Assembly: GCA_943789475.1 (NCBI GenBank)
Contig: CALSUG010000002.1
Coordinates: 1 to 64,000, forward strand
Direction of reading: 5' to 3'
From: an uncultured Alphaproteobacteria bacterium
Lineage (GTDB): Bacteria > Pseudomonadota > Alphaproteobacteria > Micavibrionales > UBA1664
DNA: 64,000 nt
Below, one piece after another: positions 35,025 through 44,012 of this stretch. The notes under the pieces are model-generated. The model worked only from the letters and a program-made list of their open reading frames with translations. It did no database searches and had not been told where the DNA came from. A program made the translations under genes and the position numbers. Each line of letters opens with the position of its first letter. Within the stretch, counting starts at the first letter, position 1.

Positions 35025-35510
35025 ATGGCTAGCTATCAAAATCCACAAAGAAATAATCAATCTAAATTCTATGGCGAAGGCATATCACGTGTCATGACTT
35101 TGAAAGAAGCTGGATTTCCTATGGGTCGCATCCCAATGCTTAATGTTGGTGTGCCAGCTGGAAAGCCATTAGAAAAATCCAATGATGAGCATACACATGC
35201 ACTATTCCCTTTTAACTTCTTTCCCAAATCATCGGATGGATACGTCATCCATGTGAATGGTGATTCTATGACTGGCGCTGGGATCAGCGATGGCGATCTT
35301 TTATTGGTGAACAAATCAGCGTCTCCTGAAAACCGCGATATTGTCGTTGCCAGTATCAATGGTGAAATGACCGTGAAGAGATACCTCAATCAAGGGGATC
35401 GGATTGTTTTTGCACCAGAGAATAAAAACTACGATCCAATAATCGCTACGAGCAAGGATGACGTTGATATTTTTGGTGTTGTTGTTCGCATTATTAAGGA
35501 ACCTTGTTAG
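35025..35510 (+). CDS. UmuD-like S24 peptidase
   Basis: A 161-aa S24 (LexA/UmuD) peptidase. Catalytic Ser81 lies in NGDSMTG and Lys118 in TVKRYL; the self-cleavage site is probably A45-G46 in VPAG. It has no N-terminal HTH, so it is UmuD-like rather than a full CI repressor. No umuC follows. It could be an SOS-induced anti-repressor or an orphan UmuD. The SOS box 26 bases upstream and the RBS AGAGAGGAA fit damage-induced expression. Confidence 0.85.
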   Translation: MASYQNPQRNNQSKFYGEGISRVMTLKEAGFPMGRIPMLNVGVPAGKPLEKSNDEHTHALFPFNFFPKSSDGYVIHVNGDSMTGAGISDGDLLLVNKSASPENRDIVVASINGEMTVKRYLNQGDRIVFAPENKNYDPIIATSKDDVDIFGVVVRIIKEPC

Positions 35511-35516
35511 GGCGTC

Positions 35517-35579
35517 ATCCCCCTTTTGATCCTACCATATCCCACCACCATCCCCCTTCAGCTCCCCCTTTGCATCCCC
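35517..35579. repeat. right arm of about 62-bp inverted repeat, C-rich on + strand
   Basis: This arm is the inverted counterpart of 34049-34110 and lies right after the S24 stop. On the mRNA sense strand both arms are C-rich and nearly G-free, like Rho-loading sites. Confidence 0.8.
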
Positions 35580-35615
35580 CCATGGTCGTAATGGAATGAT
35601 GGCATCTTGGTTTTT

Positions 35616-35804
35616 ATGAATGAGACCAAAATGAATACAGCGCCAGCGCACGATCTATCAACCAACCAGCGCCTTAATGAAATCGCCCAGCTCATGATGC
35701 GTGGTGTGATCCGCCTTAAAAATAAATCAAATAAAGAGACTGGTTCGACTGGACTAAGTGGCGCTTTGAAGCATTCATGTGACAAAGGAGACCAAAAATC
35801 ATGA
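35616..35804 (+). CDS. small protein upstream of DUF2924, 62 aa
   Basis: A 62-aa protein (LNEIAQLMMRGVIRLKNK core) of a kind often found upstream of DUF2924 and recombinase genes in alphaproteobacterial prophages. It overlaps the DUF2924 start by 4 bp. Its function is unknown. The ATG at 35616 is used; an upstream TTG is possible. Confidence 0.6.
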   Translation: MNETKMNTAPAHDLSTNQRLNEIAQLMMRGVIRLKNKSNKETGSTGLSGALKHSCDKGDQKS

Positions 35805-36220
35805 ATACAAAACCACAAATGATCTCGCAGTTAGCGAACTTACCAAATATGCAGACACCTGATTTGGTGACGCTCTGGCAAAGTATCTTTGATATGCCAC
35901 CTCATAATAAAAACAAAGTCTTTCTCATTCGTAAGATTGCATGGCGATTGCAAGAACTTGCCTATGGTGGTTTAGCAGACGATACGCATAACAAGATTAG
36001 AAACATGCATGATTTAACGGCGAAGAAGACCATCAAGAAAAACCTTCCGCCGATTGGGACAATATTGGAACGAGAGCACGGCAATGAAACGCATCGTGTG
36101 ACAGTGTTGCGTGATGGGTTTGAATATCGCCAATGCAAATATAAAAGCCTGACTAAAATCGCCACGGATATTACTGGCACAAAATGGTCGGGACCTCGTT
36201 TCTTTGGGTTAAAATCATGA
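35801..36220 (+). CDS. DUF2924 protein
   Basis: A 139-aa protein of DUF2924 (KVFLIRKIAWRLQELAYGGL; PPIGTILEREHG; C-terminal FEYRQCKYKSLTKIATDITGTKWSG). The family is regularly coupled to large serine recombinases and may help integration or excision. It is coupled to the recombinase by an ATGA overlap. Confidence 0.87.
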   Translation: MNTKPQMISQLANLPNMQTPDLVTLWQSIFDMPPHNKNKVFLIRKIAWRLQELAYGGLADDTHNKIRNMHDLTAKKTIKKNLPPIGTILEREHGNETHRVTVLRDGFEYRQCKYKSLTKIATDITGTKWSGPRFFGLKS

Positions 36221-37947
36221 TGAGAGATATTGCACAAAACCACCAGCGCAAACGATGCGCCATTTATACCCGTAAATCCAGCGAAGAGGGATTGGACAAA
36301 GAATTTAATTCTTTGGATGCCCAGCGCGAGGCAGGAAAAAATAAAATCCTGTCTCAGCGTCATGAAGGATGGGAGTTAATCAACGAACATTATGATGATG
36401 GCGGTATCTCGGGTGGTACAATGGAACGGCCAGCACTCCAGCGCATGATTGATGATATCAAGGCTGGTAAGATTGATATTGTGCTTGTTTACAAGATTGA
36501 CCGATTATCACGCTCCATGCTCGACTTTTTAGGCATGATTAAATTCTTTGATGAATATAACGTTTCCTTTGTATCGGTGACACAGGATTTGAATACGGAC
36601 AGTGCCATGGGGCGATTAGTGCTGAATGTCCTGCAATCATTCGCACAGTTTGAACGTGAAATTGCATCGGAACGGATTAAGGATAAAATAGCTCTGTCAA
36701 AACAACGAGGCATGTGGATGGGTGGTACAATCCCCCTTGGATATGATGCCATCGACAGCAAATTGCATGTGATTGAGGACGAAGCCAAAATTGTACGGTT
36801 CTTGTTTGACAGCTTTATTGAGACATCATCACCAACCGATACTGTGAAATTGGCAAAGACACAGGGTTATAAAACCAAAGCACGGCGCACATCGACAGGG
36901 AAGCATTATCCAGCACGTGACTTTACCAAATCATCGCTGTATCAAATCCTGCGTAATCAACTCTACATCGGCAAGATTGAGCATAAAGAAAAAGGCGAGG
37001 TCTATGACGGCCAGCATGATGCGATTATATCAGAAGAAATATTTAACCAAGCGCAATCTGTGTTGAACACCAATCCAAAATACCGCCAGCGCAAATCAAA
37101 AAATGATAGGCCGTATTTGCTCAAAGGATTATTGAAAGACCCTAAGGGTTATTCTCTGACACCGACTTATTCTAAGAAAAAGGATAAAATTTACCGTTAT
37201 TATGTGAGCACCCATGCGATTAAGACGACTTATGATAATTGCCCACTCAAGACAATATCTGCACCATTTTTAGAAGAAATCATTATGGAGCAAGTGAGGC
37301 GGTCTCTAACCAATGTGGAGTGGGTGCAACGCATCCAACAGCAAGACACAGCCCTGAAATTGCCTGATATCCGCAAAGCCTTGAAGAATTTTGATATGAT
37401 GTGGGCGGAATTGTTTCCAGCGGAGCAAGCTCGCATTATCCAATTGGTGATTGATAATATTTTGGTGCATCCTGATAAAATCATAATCACCTTCCATCCA
37501 TCGGGCATGCTATCAGTGTTACATCAATTTATGCCTGACTTGAAAAATCACGGTGATATTGACGACCCGATGGTCATCGAAATACCAGTGCAATTCCAGC
37601 GCAAGGCGAAGCGGAAGCGCATCACAACACCAGACGGACGCAACGTGGTAGATATGAGCAACGAAAACATCGATGATGCCCTTATCAAAGCCATTGCACG
37701 AGCGCATCGCTGGCAGGAGATGTTGGACACGAGGGAGGCAAAATCGATTGCAGATATTGCAAATCAAGAAGGCCTGCCTAAAAGCTATGCTTCACAAGTT
37801 ATAAAATTAACAGAACTTGCACCAGATATTACCAGCGCAATATTAGAAGGTAAGCAACCAACAACCTTACAACTCAAAGATCTGATTAAAGCTGGGCCAT
37901 TACCACTTAATTGGAATGAGCAAAGAACTCAGCTGGGCTTCGCCTAA
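36217..37947 (+). CDS. large serine recombinase (prophage integrase)
   Basis: A 576-aa serine recombinase. The N-terminal resolvase domain carries the catalytic serine region YTRKSSEEGLD and YKIDRLSRS; a recombinase domain and zinc-ribbon-like region follow, and the C-terminus contains an HTH-like segment (SIADIANQEGLPKSYASQVIKL). It would integrate and excise the prophage. The ATG at 36217 that overlaps the DUF2924 stop is preferred to the upstream one. Confidence 0.92.
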   Translation: MMRDIAQNHQRKRCAIYTRKSSEEGLDKEFNSLDAQREAGKNKILSQRHEGWELINEHYDDGGISGGTMERPALQRMIDDIKAGKIDIVLVYKIDRLSRSMLDFLGMIKFFDEYNVSFVSVTQDLNTDSAMGRLVLNVLQSFAQFEREIASERIKDKIALSKQRGMWMGGTIPLGYDAIDSKLHVIEDEAKIVRFLFDSFIETSSPTDTVKLAKTQGYKTKARRTSTGKHYPARDFTKSSLYQILRNQLYIGKIEHKEKGEVYDGQHDAIISEEIFNQAQSVLNTNPKYRQRKSKNDRPYLLKGLLKDPKGYSLTPTYSKKKDKIYRYYVSTHAIKTTYDNCPLKTISAPFLEEIIMEQVRRSLTNVEWVQRIQQQDTALKLPDIRKALKNFDMMWAELFPAEQARIIQLVIDNILVHPDKIIITFHPSGMLSVLHQFMPDLKNHGDIDDPMVIEIPVQFQRKAKRKRITTPDGRNVVDMSNENIDDALIKAIARAHRWQEMLDTREAKSIADIANQEGLPKSYASQVIKLTELAPDITSAILEGKQPTTLQLKDLIKAGPLPLNWNEQRTQLGFA

Positions 37948-37948
37948 A

Positions 37949-38001
37949 GTGTTCACCTTGAATTAAGACATAATTGATTTTATACGCACAAAGGTGAACA
38001 C
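37949..38001. repeat. 11-bp inverted repeat after the recombinase (candidate att)
   Basis: GTGTTCACCTT (37949-37959) and AAGGTGAACAC (37991-38001) are perfect inverted arms with a 31-bp spacer, starting 2 bases after the recombinase stop. The arrangement resembles a serine-integrase attachment or binding site. Confidence 0.5.
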
Positions 38002-38146
38002 AGTAATTCATATATTCCGACAGCTTGCGTGTCTTTCTCAAAAATTAGCGCACGCTTTCTCCAAAAAATTAATGACATGGTAGCCGTTTCACAACTTTAA
38101 CTTTTTACAAATGGCTGTAAGGCGCATCAATAAAGGAAAGCTGTCC

Positions 38147-38177
38147 GTTCACCTCGAGGGGCAAAGGTGAACACCTT
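38147..38177. repeat. second GTTCACCT/AGGTGAAC inverted repeat
   Basis: GTTCACCT (38147-38154) and AGGTGAAC (38165-38172) repeat the arms of the element at 37949, and AAGGTG-AA-CACCTT (38164-38177) is a palindrome. About 150 bp separate the two elements. Confidence 0.5.
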
Positions 38178-38330
38178 AAGGAGACTATTGCCAAAAAGGA
38201 GACGAAATCGTCAAAAAAGAGGGTAATAAAGAGTCACTAAAGTGAACGGGTAACTACCGCAGAACGGCGCATAAACTGGCCTTTGTGGCTTAATTGGAAA
38301 GCGTCTTAAAATGGTTTGAAGGTAGAAAAA

Positions 38331-38404
38331 TGGCTGGGGTACCTGGATTCGAACCAGGGATGGCGATACCAAAAACCGCTGCCTTACCGCTTGGCTATAC
38401 CCCA
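38331..38404 (-). tRNA. tRNA-Gln (TTG)
   Basis: The minus strand folds as a full tRNA: acceptor TGGGGTA/TACCCCA (U1-A72, typical of Gln), D arm GCC..GGC, anticodon loop TTTTGGT with anticodon TTG, T arm CCTGG-TTCGAAT-CCAGG, discriminator G and encoded CCA. Confidence 0.93.
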
Positions 38405-38413
38405 ACAATGAAA

Positions 38414-38459
38414 TGGTGCCGCAAACAGGATTCGAACCCGTGGCCTGATGATTGCAAAT
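38414..38459 (-). pseudogene. 3' half of a tRNA (from anticodon loop to CCA)
   Basis: The minus strand has a TTTGCAA anticodon-loop-like stretch, a T arm with a standard TTCGAAT loop, an acceptor 3' strand and CCA. The 5' half is replaced by AT-rich DNA without a D arm. The loop would read TGC, but the acceptor lacks the G3-U70 pair of tRNA-Ala, so the identity is open. It may be an att remnant. Confidence 0.6.
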
Positions 38460-38632
38460 TAAAATATGTCTATATTAATATAGTTTAATATATCGTGATA
38501 TTAAGCCATAAAATGTAGTTAAAATTTAAGTATTTTTAGGTTTGATTTTAGTTTTGAAAGCACCCCTCTTAATATAAGGCAAACCACCTCCATATCTTTC
38601 AGCATTATTATTACATTGTTTTTATAAATGTA

Positions 38633-40678
38633 CTATCGACGAATCTGTTTTAAAAAATCAGCTACAGCTACCTGCAATTCTTTCGCCATCTTAGACATCT
38701 CTTGAGATGAATTGAGGACACTCTCCGATGATTGCCCTGTTTGTACAGCGCCATGTTGTACTTCTTGAATAATTTCAACAACATTTTGCACGCCTTGTGA
38801 TGCCTCTGTAACGCTCCTACTTATTTCACTGTTTGTTACATTTTGCTCTTCTGTTGCAGAAGCGATAACAACAACAGCCTCATCAATAGAAGCTACACTA
38901 TCGATAATCATACGCATTGATTCAACAGATGAATATGTTGCATCTTGAATTTCACCAATGCGTATTTCGATTTCATCGGTTTTTGTGCCCGTTTCATTCG
39001 CAAGCTTTTTAACTTCATCAGCAACAACTGCGAAACCTTTCCCTGCCTCGCCCGCGCGTGCAGCTTCAATAGTCGCATTAAGCGCCAGCAAGTTTGTTTG
39101 TTCCGCGATATCACGAATAGCACTTACAACTTCACCGATATTTGAAACAAGTTCATTAAGATTTGAAACATTATCATTTGCGGTTTGGGCGTTAGAAGCA
39201 GTTTCATTTGATCGTTGCTTCGTATTTCCTATCTGTGAAGCAATTTCTGCTGAACTCGCTGACATTTCCTCCATAGCTGAGGCAACAGTGCTGACATTGT
39301 GATTAGCACTATCTGATGTTGATACAACAACTTGCGATGATTGTGAGGTTTCATCCGCAACACTACGCATACTTTGTGCTGATTTTTCAAGCTGTGAAGA
39401 AGCATTTCCAATATCTTTTATCAAAGTTCCTACTTTTTGATCAAAGTCATTCGCAAGTTTTTCCATCGCCTCACGTTTTTCTTGTTCAGAGCGTGCTTGT
39501 GTTTTCAAGGCCTCTTCTTCCAAACGCTTCTTATCCAACAACCCCTCTTTAAAAGCCTCTATTGATTTTGCCATTCCACCAATTTCATCTTTTCGTTCTG
39601 TGCCCTCAACAATAACATCCGTGTTACCAGAGGAAAGCTCTTGCATAACATACTTTGTATTATTGATGTTTTTGATCAAGTCTCTCAAAACAAATATTGT
39701 TAAAGTTGCCGCAAGCAATGTTGTAATGGCAATAACCAACAAATAGATATTGCGTAAAAATTCCGTACGTTTTGCCTCTTTGTAAGCTAGCCCTTTCACA
39801 CCTTCAGCAAGATGATTTTCGATTTGCTTGAGGATATTAATTTTCTTAGTGATTGTTCTGAACCAATGTCCTGCATCAACAGTTTCACCAAGATAAAAAG
39901 ACTTAGCCATCGAAAATGCTTTTTCTCTCAGTTTTTTCACATCTTTAAATGAAGGGTCTTGTATTTTTTTATTATAAAAATCTTTTTCTGCATCCATTGC
40001 GAAATTGTAAAAAACATTCATATAGGTATCTTGAACGTTTATAAGACTAGAAAATTTTGCGATAAGCTTATCATTCCATCCACCACCAAAGCCTGCAGCT
40101 CCTACAGCGCGTTCAATACCCGCACGTTCTTTTGATTGCATAAAATATAGATACGCCGATAAATCACGGATAATATCCTGATTAGTCGCAACAAAAATTG
40201 TGCGTGCCGTAATATCTAAAAAACTAGCGTTCATATTTGTGTAATATGTAACCGCGTCAGGCAGATTAATTGCTAGTTGCGATACCTGTTTTCGTTTGTT
40301 CTCAATTTTTTCTAAATTGCCAAGAGCCTGGTCCAAAGTTTGATTATATTTTTCACCAATTTTTTTCGTATCTACAGTGCTTAACAAGTCCAAAAGAATG
40401 GCTTTTTTTTCGTTTGTTAATTGGCGCTGCTTAATTAATGTATCGGCAAACTTTTTCCCCTTTGATCCAATAAATCCAGCTGATGCGCCGCGCTCTTTTT
40501 GCATTTCATGCACCAAATTGCTAGCCGCCACAGAAACACCCATTAATTCAACAACATCAGATTGAGCATTAACATCATCTTGTAAAATTTTAACCTTCAT
40601 TGCCGCCACTACTATCATACAAATGATCGGTACTAAAACAACGATAAGTAACTTATTTTTGATTGAGATATTATTCAT
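38633..40678 (-). CDS. methyl-accepting chemotaxis protein with NIT sensor
   Basis: A 681-aa receptor. The first membrane helix lies at about 9-31. A periplasmic NIT domain ([20 protein letters not shown]) follows, then a second helix at about 305-330, a HAMP linker and the signalling domain with the hairpin tip [24 protein letters not shown] domains sense nitrate or nitrite in characterised cases. There is no C-terminal CheR pentapeptide. The start at 40678 with GGGGAAGAG upstream is preferred. It lies 27 bp after the porin stop, so the two probably share a transcript. Confidence 0.9.
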   Translation of the reverse strand: MNNISIKNKLLIVVLVPIICMIVVAAMKVKILQDDVNAQSDVVELMGVSVAASNLVHEMQKERGASAGFIGSKGKKFADTLIKQRQLTNEKKAILLDLLSTVDTKKIGEKYNQTLDQALGNLEKIENKRKQVSQLAINLPDAVTYYTNMNASFLDITARTIFVATNQDIIRDLSAYLYFMQSKERAGIERAVGAAGFGGGWNDKLIAKFSSLINVQDTYMNVFYNFAMDAEKDFYNKKIQDPSFKDVKKLREKAFSMAKSFYLGETVDAGHWFRTITKKINILKQIENHLAEGVKGLAYKEAKRTEFLRNIYLLVIAITTLLAATLTIFVLRDLIKNINNTKYVMQELSSGNTDVIVEGTERKDEIGGMAKSIEAFKEGLLDKKRLEEEALKTQARSEQEKREAMEKLANDFDQKVGTLIKDIGNASSQLEKSAQSMRSVADETSQSSQVVVSTSDSANHNVSTVASAMEEMSASSAEIASQIGNTKQRSNETASNAQTANDNVSNLNELVSNIGEVVSAIRDIAEQTNLLALNATIEAARAGEAGKGFAVVADEVKKLANETGTKTDEIEIRIGEIQDATYSSVESMRMIIDSVASIDEAVVVIASATEEQNVTNSEISRSVTEASQGVQNVVEIIQEVQHGAVQTGQSSESVLNSSQEMSKMAKELQVAVADFLKQIRR

Positions 40679-40705
40679 GATTACTCTTCCCCTACTGGAT
40701 AGCAA

Positions 40706-41929
40706 TTAAAATTTTGTGCCAATTTGAAACCAAATTTTTTGCGTGTCTACATATGGTGCGTCCTCCGCATTATAATCCGCGTATTTCAATTGTACGTTCA
40801 AATTGTCCAACGAATATTCCTCAGGAAGATCAAACGACTTTGATACAGACAAATCAATTTCTGAACCGAAATCGCCGCCTTCTTCACCACTAAAATCATG
40901 ATACATCGCCAAGAATTTTGTGCCATCTAAAACACTGTCTGTACCAGACGGCTTATACACAATTTTTGCATAACTATCTTCTAAGCCAGCCGCAGGTGTA
41001 TTAAGGAACATATCAGCCCAACCATTAAATTTATGAAGCGTTGCAAGCGGTGTTTTAAATGCATTTGTGTCATCACTTTCTAAAACCTCATGCCCAGCAC
41101 CGAATGTAAATCCGTGACCCGAAACATGAGCACCGACATGATAGTACCCTTCGTCATAACTTGCCGTATTATCTGCATAATCATTTTGTTGTGCGTATTC
41201 TGCCTCATAGCCCAGCGTCCAAGAATCATTAACCGCACCTTTACCTGTTAGACGAATACCATATGTTTCGTTTGACAATGACGCCGCGTCTTCAAAATCC
41301 ATCCAATACCCATATACAGATGCATTCACCCAATCATTAAATTTGTATGATAAATCCAATAAATGAGTGTCTGAATCTTGCTGATCTCCGATCCCTTCAA
41401 AAATACGATCAACATTGTCTACATACGAATATTGAATTTTTAATTTATCAATAGATGTGTTTGATACAGTAAATGAATCAAACGTTTGGTCATTTTGTCG
41501 CCATCCAACTGTACCGACAAAACGTTGATTATTAAGGTTAATAAACTGGCGGCCAAGCTTAATACTTGTTTCCGGCAAGCCACTAAATTCAACCCATGCA
41601 CGGTTCAATTCAACCGTATCTGGATCCGCAACTGTTGAAAATCCTGTCTCACCATTATTCAGTGAATTAAATTTTTCACTGCCTAAATGTGTTACCATCT
41701 GTGCCTCCACCAAAGCCTTTAGACCTTTGTATTCTCCTGACTCAATACCAAAATTTGTACGAAGCGTGTGCGCCTTTGCATTTTCCAAAGCATTATCCTG
41801 ATCTACATGTTCAAAGCGATAACGTGCCTCACCAAAGAATTCCGCATCATCTATAAATGACATTTTGGCTTGTGCTACATGTGATAATAAGCTGGCTGAT
41901 GTAGCCAACATAAAAATAATTTTTTTCAT
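40706..41929 (-). CDS. outer-membrane beta-barrel porin (alginate_exp-like)
   Basis: A 407-aa exported protein. The signal peptide ends at SHVAQA (residues 16-21). The remainder is beta-rich with alternating hydrophobic residues, acidic loops and a C-terminal phenylalanine (QIGTKF), typical of porins that use the Bam pathway. The middle part resembles alginate-export/OprB-like barrels. The start at 41929 has GGGGAAG upstream. It would bring small substrates to the periplasm, possibly those sensed by the downstream NIT receptor. Confidence 0.8.
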   Translation of the reverse strand: MKKIIFMLATSASLLSHVAQAKMSFIDDAEFFGEARYRFEHVDQDNALENAKAHTLRTNFGIESGEYKGLKALVEAQMVTHLGSEKFNSLNNGETGFSTVADPDTVELNRAWVEFSGLPETSIKLGRQFINLNNQRFVGTVGWRQNDQTFDSFTVSNTSIDKLKIQYSYVDNVDRIFEGIGDQQDSDTHLLDLSYKFNDWVNASVYGYWMDFEDAASLSNETYGIRLTGKGAVNDSWTLGYEAEYAQQNDYADNTASYDEGYYHVGAHVSGHGFTFGAGHEVLESDDTNAFKTPLATLHKFNGWADMFLNTPAAGLEDSYAKIVYKPSGTDSVLDGTKFLAMYHDFSGEEGGDFGSEIDLSVSKSFDLPEEYSLDNLNVQLKYADYNAEDAPYVDTQKIWFQIGTKF

Positions 41930-42237
41930 ATTCTTCCCCAATATAATCAATAAAAATTAAAATATATTGTACGCTAACATATTCACGTGAAACATAAAAA
42001 TTATTTTTTCCCGTTAGTAATTCCGTGATACTTCATAAACAATGAACAGTTCAGGTTTAGTTAAAAGGTCGCTGGTTTAGTATGGTTTCGTACAGAGCCC
42101 TATAGTTCCGTATAACTTTCTGATTTAATTGATTTATTTTTATTTTCTGGTTGTCTTTTACGTGTATTTGGGTTTATACAATTCATTATTACACCCTTAT
42201 TTTTTAGAAAGCGTTTTAGTGATGCCCAAGGCAAAAA
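41930..42237. other. intergenic region, porin promoter side
   Basis: This 308-bp AT-rich stretch holds the porin operon promoter. I see no convincing gene or RNA. The short + strand frame across 42129-42410 is mostly antisense to the deaminase chimera. Confidence 0.5.
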
Positions 42238-42609
42238 TTACAAAATCATTCGTTGATAACACCCCTTATACAGATAAAGGACAGGTGCTTTATTGCGATA
42301 TTGATATGGCTGTATTTTATGTATGTGTTGGCATGTTGAAACACGTAATTGACCTTCAATGTAATCATATAAATCAATTTCACGATAAAGGACTTTGCGT
42401 CCCATTTTAACAAAGCGTGGGCCTTGACCTTCAGCACATACGGTTAATGCTGGAACTTCGGCCTCAAGCACAACGCCCGTAAATATTTGGCCTGATTGTA
42501 ATCGTAAGGCGGATGAAACACCGTGCCAATCTGAATCAACGGTTTCAAAAACACGGTGAGCGTGTTTAATCAATTTATAATCAAGATCGTCCAGTAATGC
42601 TTTTTCCAT
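42238..42609 (-). pseudogene. chimera: cytidine deaminase N-terminus joined to HTH_17 C-terminus
   Basis: A 123-aa frame. Residues 1-60 resemble a cytidine/blasticidin deaminase start and reach the catalytic CAE motif (TVCAEGQ). They then switch to GPRFVKMGRKVLYREIDLYDYIEGQ, the C-terminal part of an excisionase-type HTH_17 domain. The PCxxC zinc motif of deaminases is missing, so the enzyme is inactive. The fusion marks a deletion or integration junction between a host gene and phage DNA. Confidence 0.7.
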
Positions 42610-42706
42610 AGATTTTTTATATCATGTTTATATGAATTAGCCAGTATGAAAGGCTTTACTTACTCATAAGACCACGCGCTACTTGTGTTTTATAAGGAGA
42701 TTAAAC

Positions 42707-42946
42707 ATGGTCAATTCTAATTCAACTGAGGATCAATTTTTAGCGATCAAGGTAGATATTGAACGTACGGTATTTTTTATTACATATGCGCTGGATAAAA
42801 TATATCAAGGAAATATTGATGAGATAGACAATGAGCATATACAATTTTTAAAAACCACCCTTAGCGATTTTGAGAAATGTCACAAGAAAATCGATGAATT
42901 TATCAAAAGCAATGATCGTATCTTTAATATAGAGCCTTCCGCCTAG
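42707..42946 (+). CDS. 79-aa helical protein, family shared with 28578-28817
   Basis: A 79-aa helical protein with a strong RBS (AAGGAGATTAAAC). It has the same length as its paralogue in prophage 1 and aligns with it without gaps (shared IERT/VERT and IFNIEPS). It is next to a degraded copy of the prophage-1 winged-helix gene, which implies that this part is a remnant of a related prophage. Confidence 0.7.
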   Translation: MVNSNSTEDQFLAIKVDIERTVFFITYALDKIYQGNIDEIDNEHIQFLKTTLSDFEKCHKKIDEFIKSNDRIFNIEPSA

Positions 42947-43071
42947 TATTTTTAACTCCCATGACTGTAAACTTATATGATTTTTCTACCTCATATTGAA
43001 ATCTATATTTTCGTAAAATTATCATCACACGCCCCCTGAAAACCTGTTAATATTTACTAAATACACATCTT

Positions 43072-43515
43072 TCACCTCGGCATTCGCATTTTATCCCCAA
43101 GCGCGAGTGTTATCTTTTCTATTTCTTTTTTGAAGTTTTCTTTTCTTCTATATGGATACGACACATTTGTCGTATCCGGAGTGGACAATCTTGTCCTGTT
43201 CGGACTGGACAGATCTGTCGTGTCCAAATCTGATCTGTGGATAAGTATCGACTTATCCACACAGTACATATTGGAGCGATTGCACCCGCGTTGATGTTTT
43301 ACGATTAAGCCCTTTTCTTCCAACTCAAATAAAAGACGTTGAACATTGCGCGCGGACATACCTAATTCATCACCTAATGTTTATAATTTTGGAAATGCCT
43401 CGCTATTTTGCCCTGCATATTGAATGAGACGAGCACAGCAAAGCTTTGCACTACTACTTATATCCGTTCTACGAAGAATATCATTGGGGATCGGCGCAAA
43501 GGTTATTTTACTCAT
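43072..43515 (-). pseudogene. winged-helix gene broken by a nonsense codon
   Basis: Read from the ATG at 43515, the frame has the same length and layout as the intact gene at 32824-33270 (FAPIPN, AKLCCARLIQYAG, AFPKL, TLGDELGMSARNVQRLL, then a KMRMPR C-terminus). A TAA replaces the Lys codon after AFPKL, near codon 46. Both halves keep their frame, so a single base change inactivated it, or a shorter product from the internal ATG persists. Confidence 0.85.
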
Positions 43516-43553
43516 GAATCAAACATTCAAGATTCTTATTCTCCTTGTATGTG

Positions 43554-43591
43554 ACTAATTTGTTCGCACACCCCCGCGCGAACAAATTAGT
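43554..43591. repeat. hairpin repeat left of hipBA
   Basis: ACTAATTTGTTCGC and GCGAACAAATTAGT are perfect 14-bp arms around a 10-base C-rich loop. The site lies in the divergent gap between the winged-helix pseudogene and hipB. Its first 30 bases recur inverted at 45928-45957. Confidence 0.8.
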
Positions 43592-43706
43592 TTCGAAATG
43601 TGGATAAAAATGCTTCTCAAATATCCTTGCACGGAAATTTGATTTTTCCATTAAAAAACACTATAATAGTAATTAATTGATTTAATTTTAATTAAATAAT
43701 ATTATT

Positions 43707-44012
43707 ATGGTACTTATATCACTATCAAAAGCACAAAAGCAACTTGCGCAAAACACACGCGCAAAACGCTTGCAAATGGATCTAACACAGGCAGGTCTAT
43801 CAAAACGATCTGGTGTCCCGTTGGCAACATTACGCAATTTTGAACAAAAAGGCAGCATATCACTTGAATCATTTTTAAAGTTACAGATGGTTTTAGGAAC
43901 GTTAGAGGATATTTTGCAAGCAACGCAGGTGAAAGAAACTGCATTTTCATCCATCGATGATGTCTTAGAATCGGATAATATTCTCCCTCGGCAAAGAGGA
44001 AAACGTGAATGA
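43707..44012 (+). CDS. hipB: HipB-like antitoxin, HTH_3
   Basis: A 101-aa protein. Its Cro/CI-type HTH runs from about residue 8 to 62 (TRAKRLQMDLTQAGLSKRSGVPLATLRNFEQ). It precedes hipA with a 4-bp overlap, the usual order of hipBA. It would bind HipA and repress the operon; the palindrome at 43554 could be its operator, but this is not tested. Confidence 0.88.
   Translation: MVLISLSKAQKQLAQNTRAKRLQMDLTQAGLSKRSGVPLATLRNFEQKGSISLESFLKLQMVLGTLEDILQATQVKETAFSSIDDVLESDNILPRQRGKRE

Noticed and set aside
38294-38488. Open frame on the + strand across the tRNA region (GFEPGM, KQDSNPWPDD)
   Set aside because: It is antisense to tRNA-Gln and the tRNA fragment. GFEP-type peptides are a well-known artefact of translating tRNA T arms.
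42129-42410. 93-aa frame on the + strand
   Set aside because: It is largely antisense to the deaminase chimera, has no RBS and looks like AT-rich noise.
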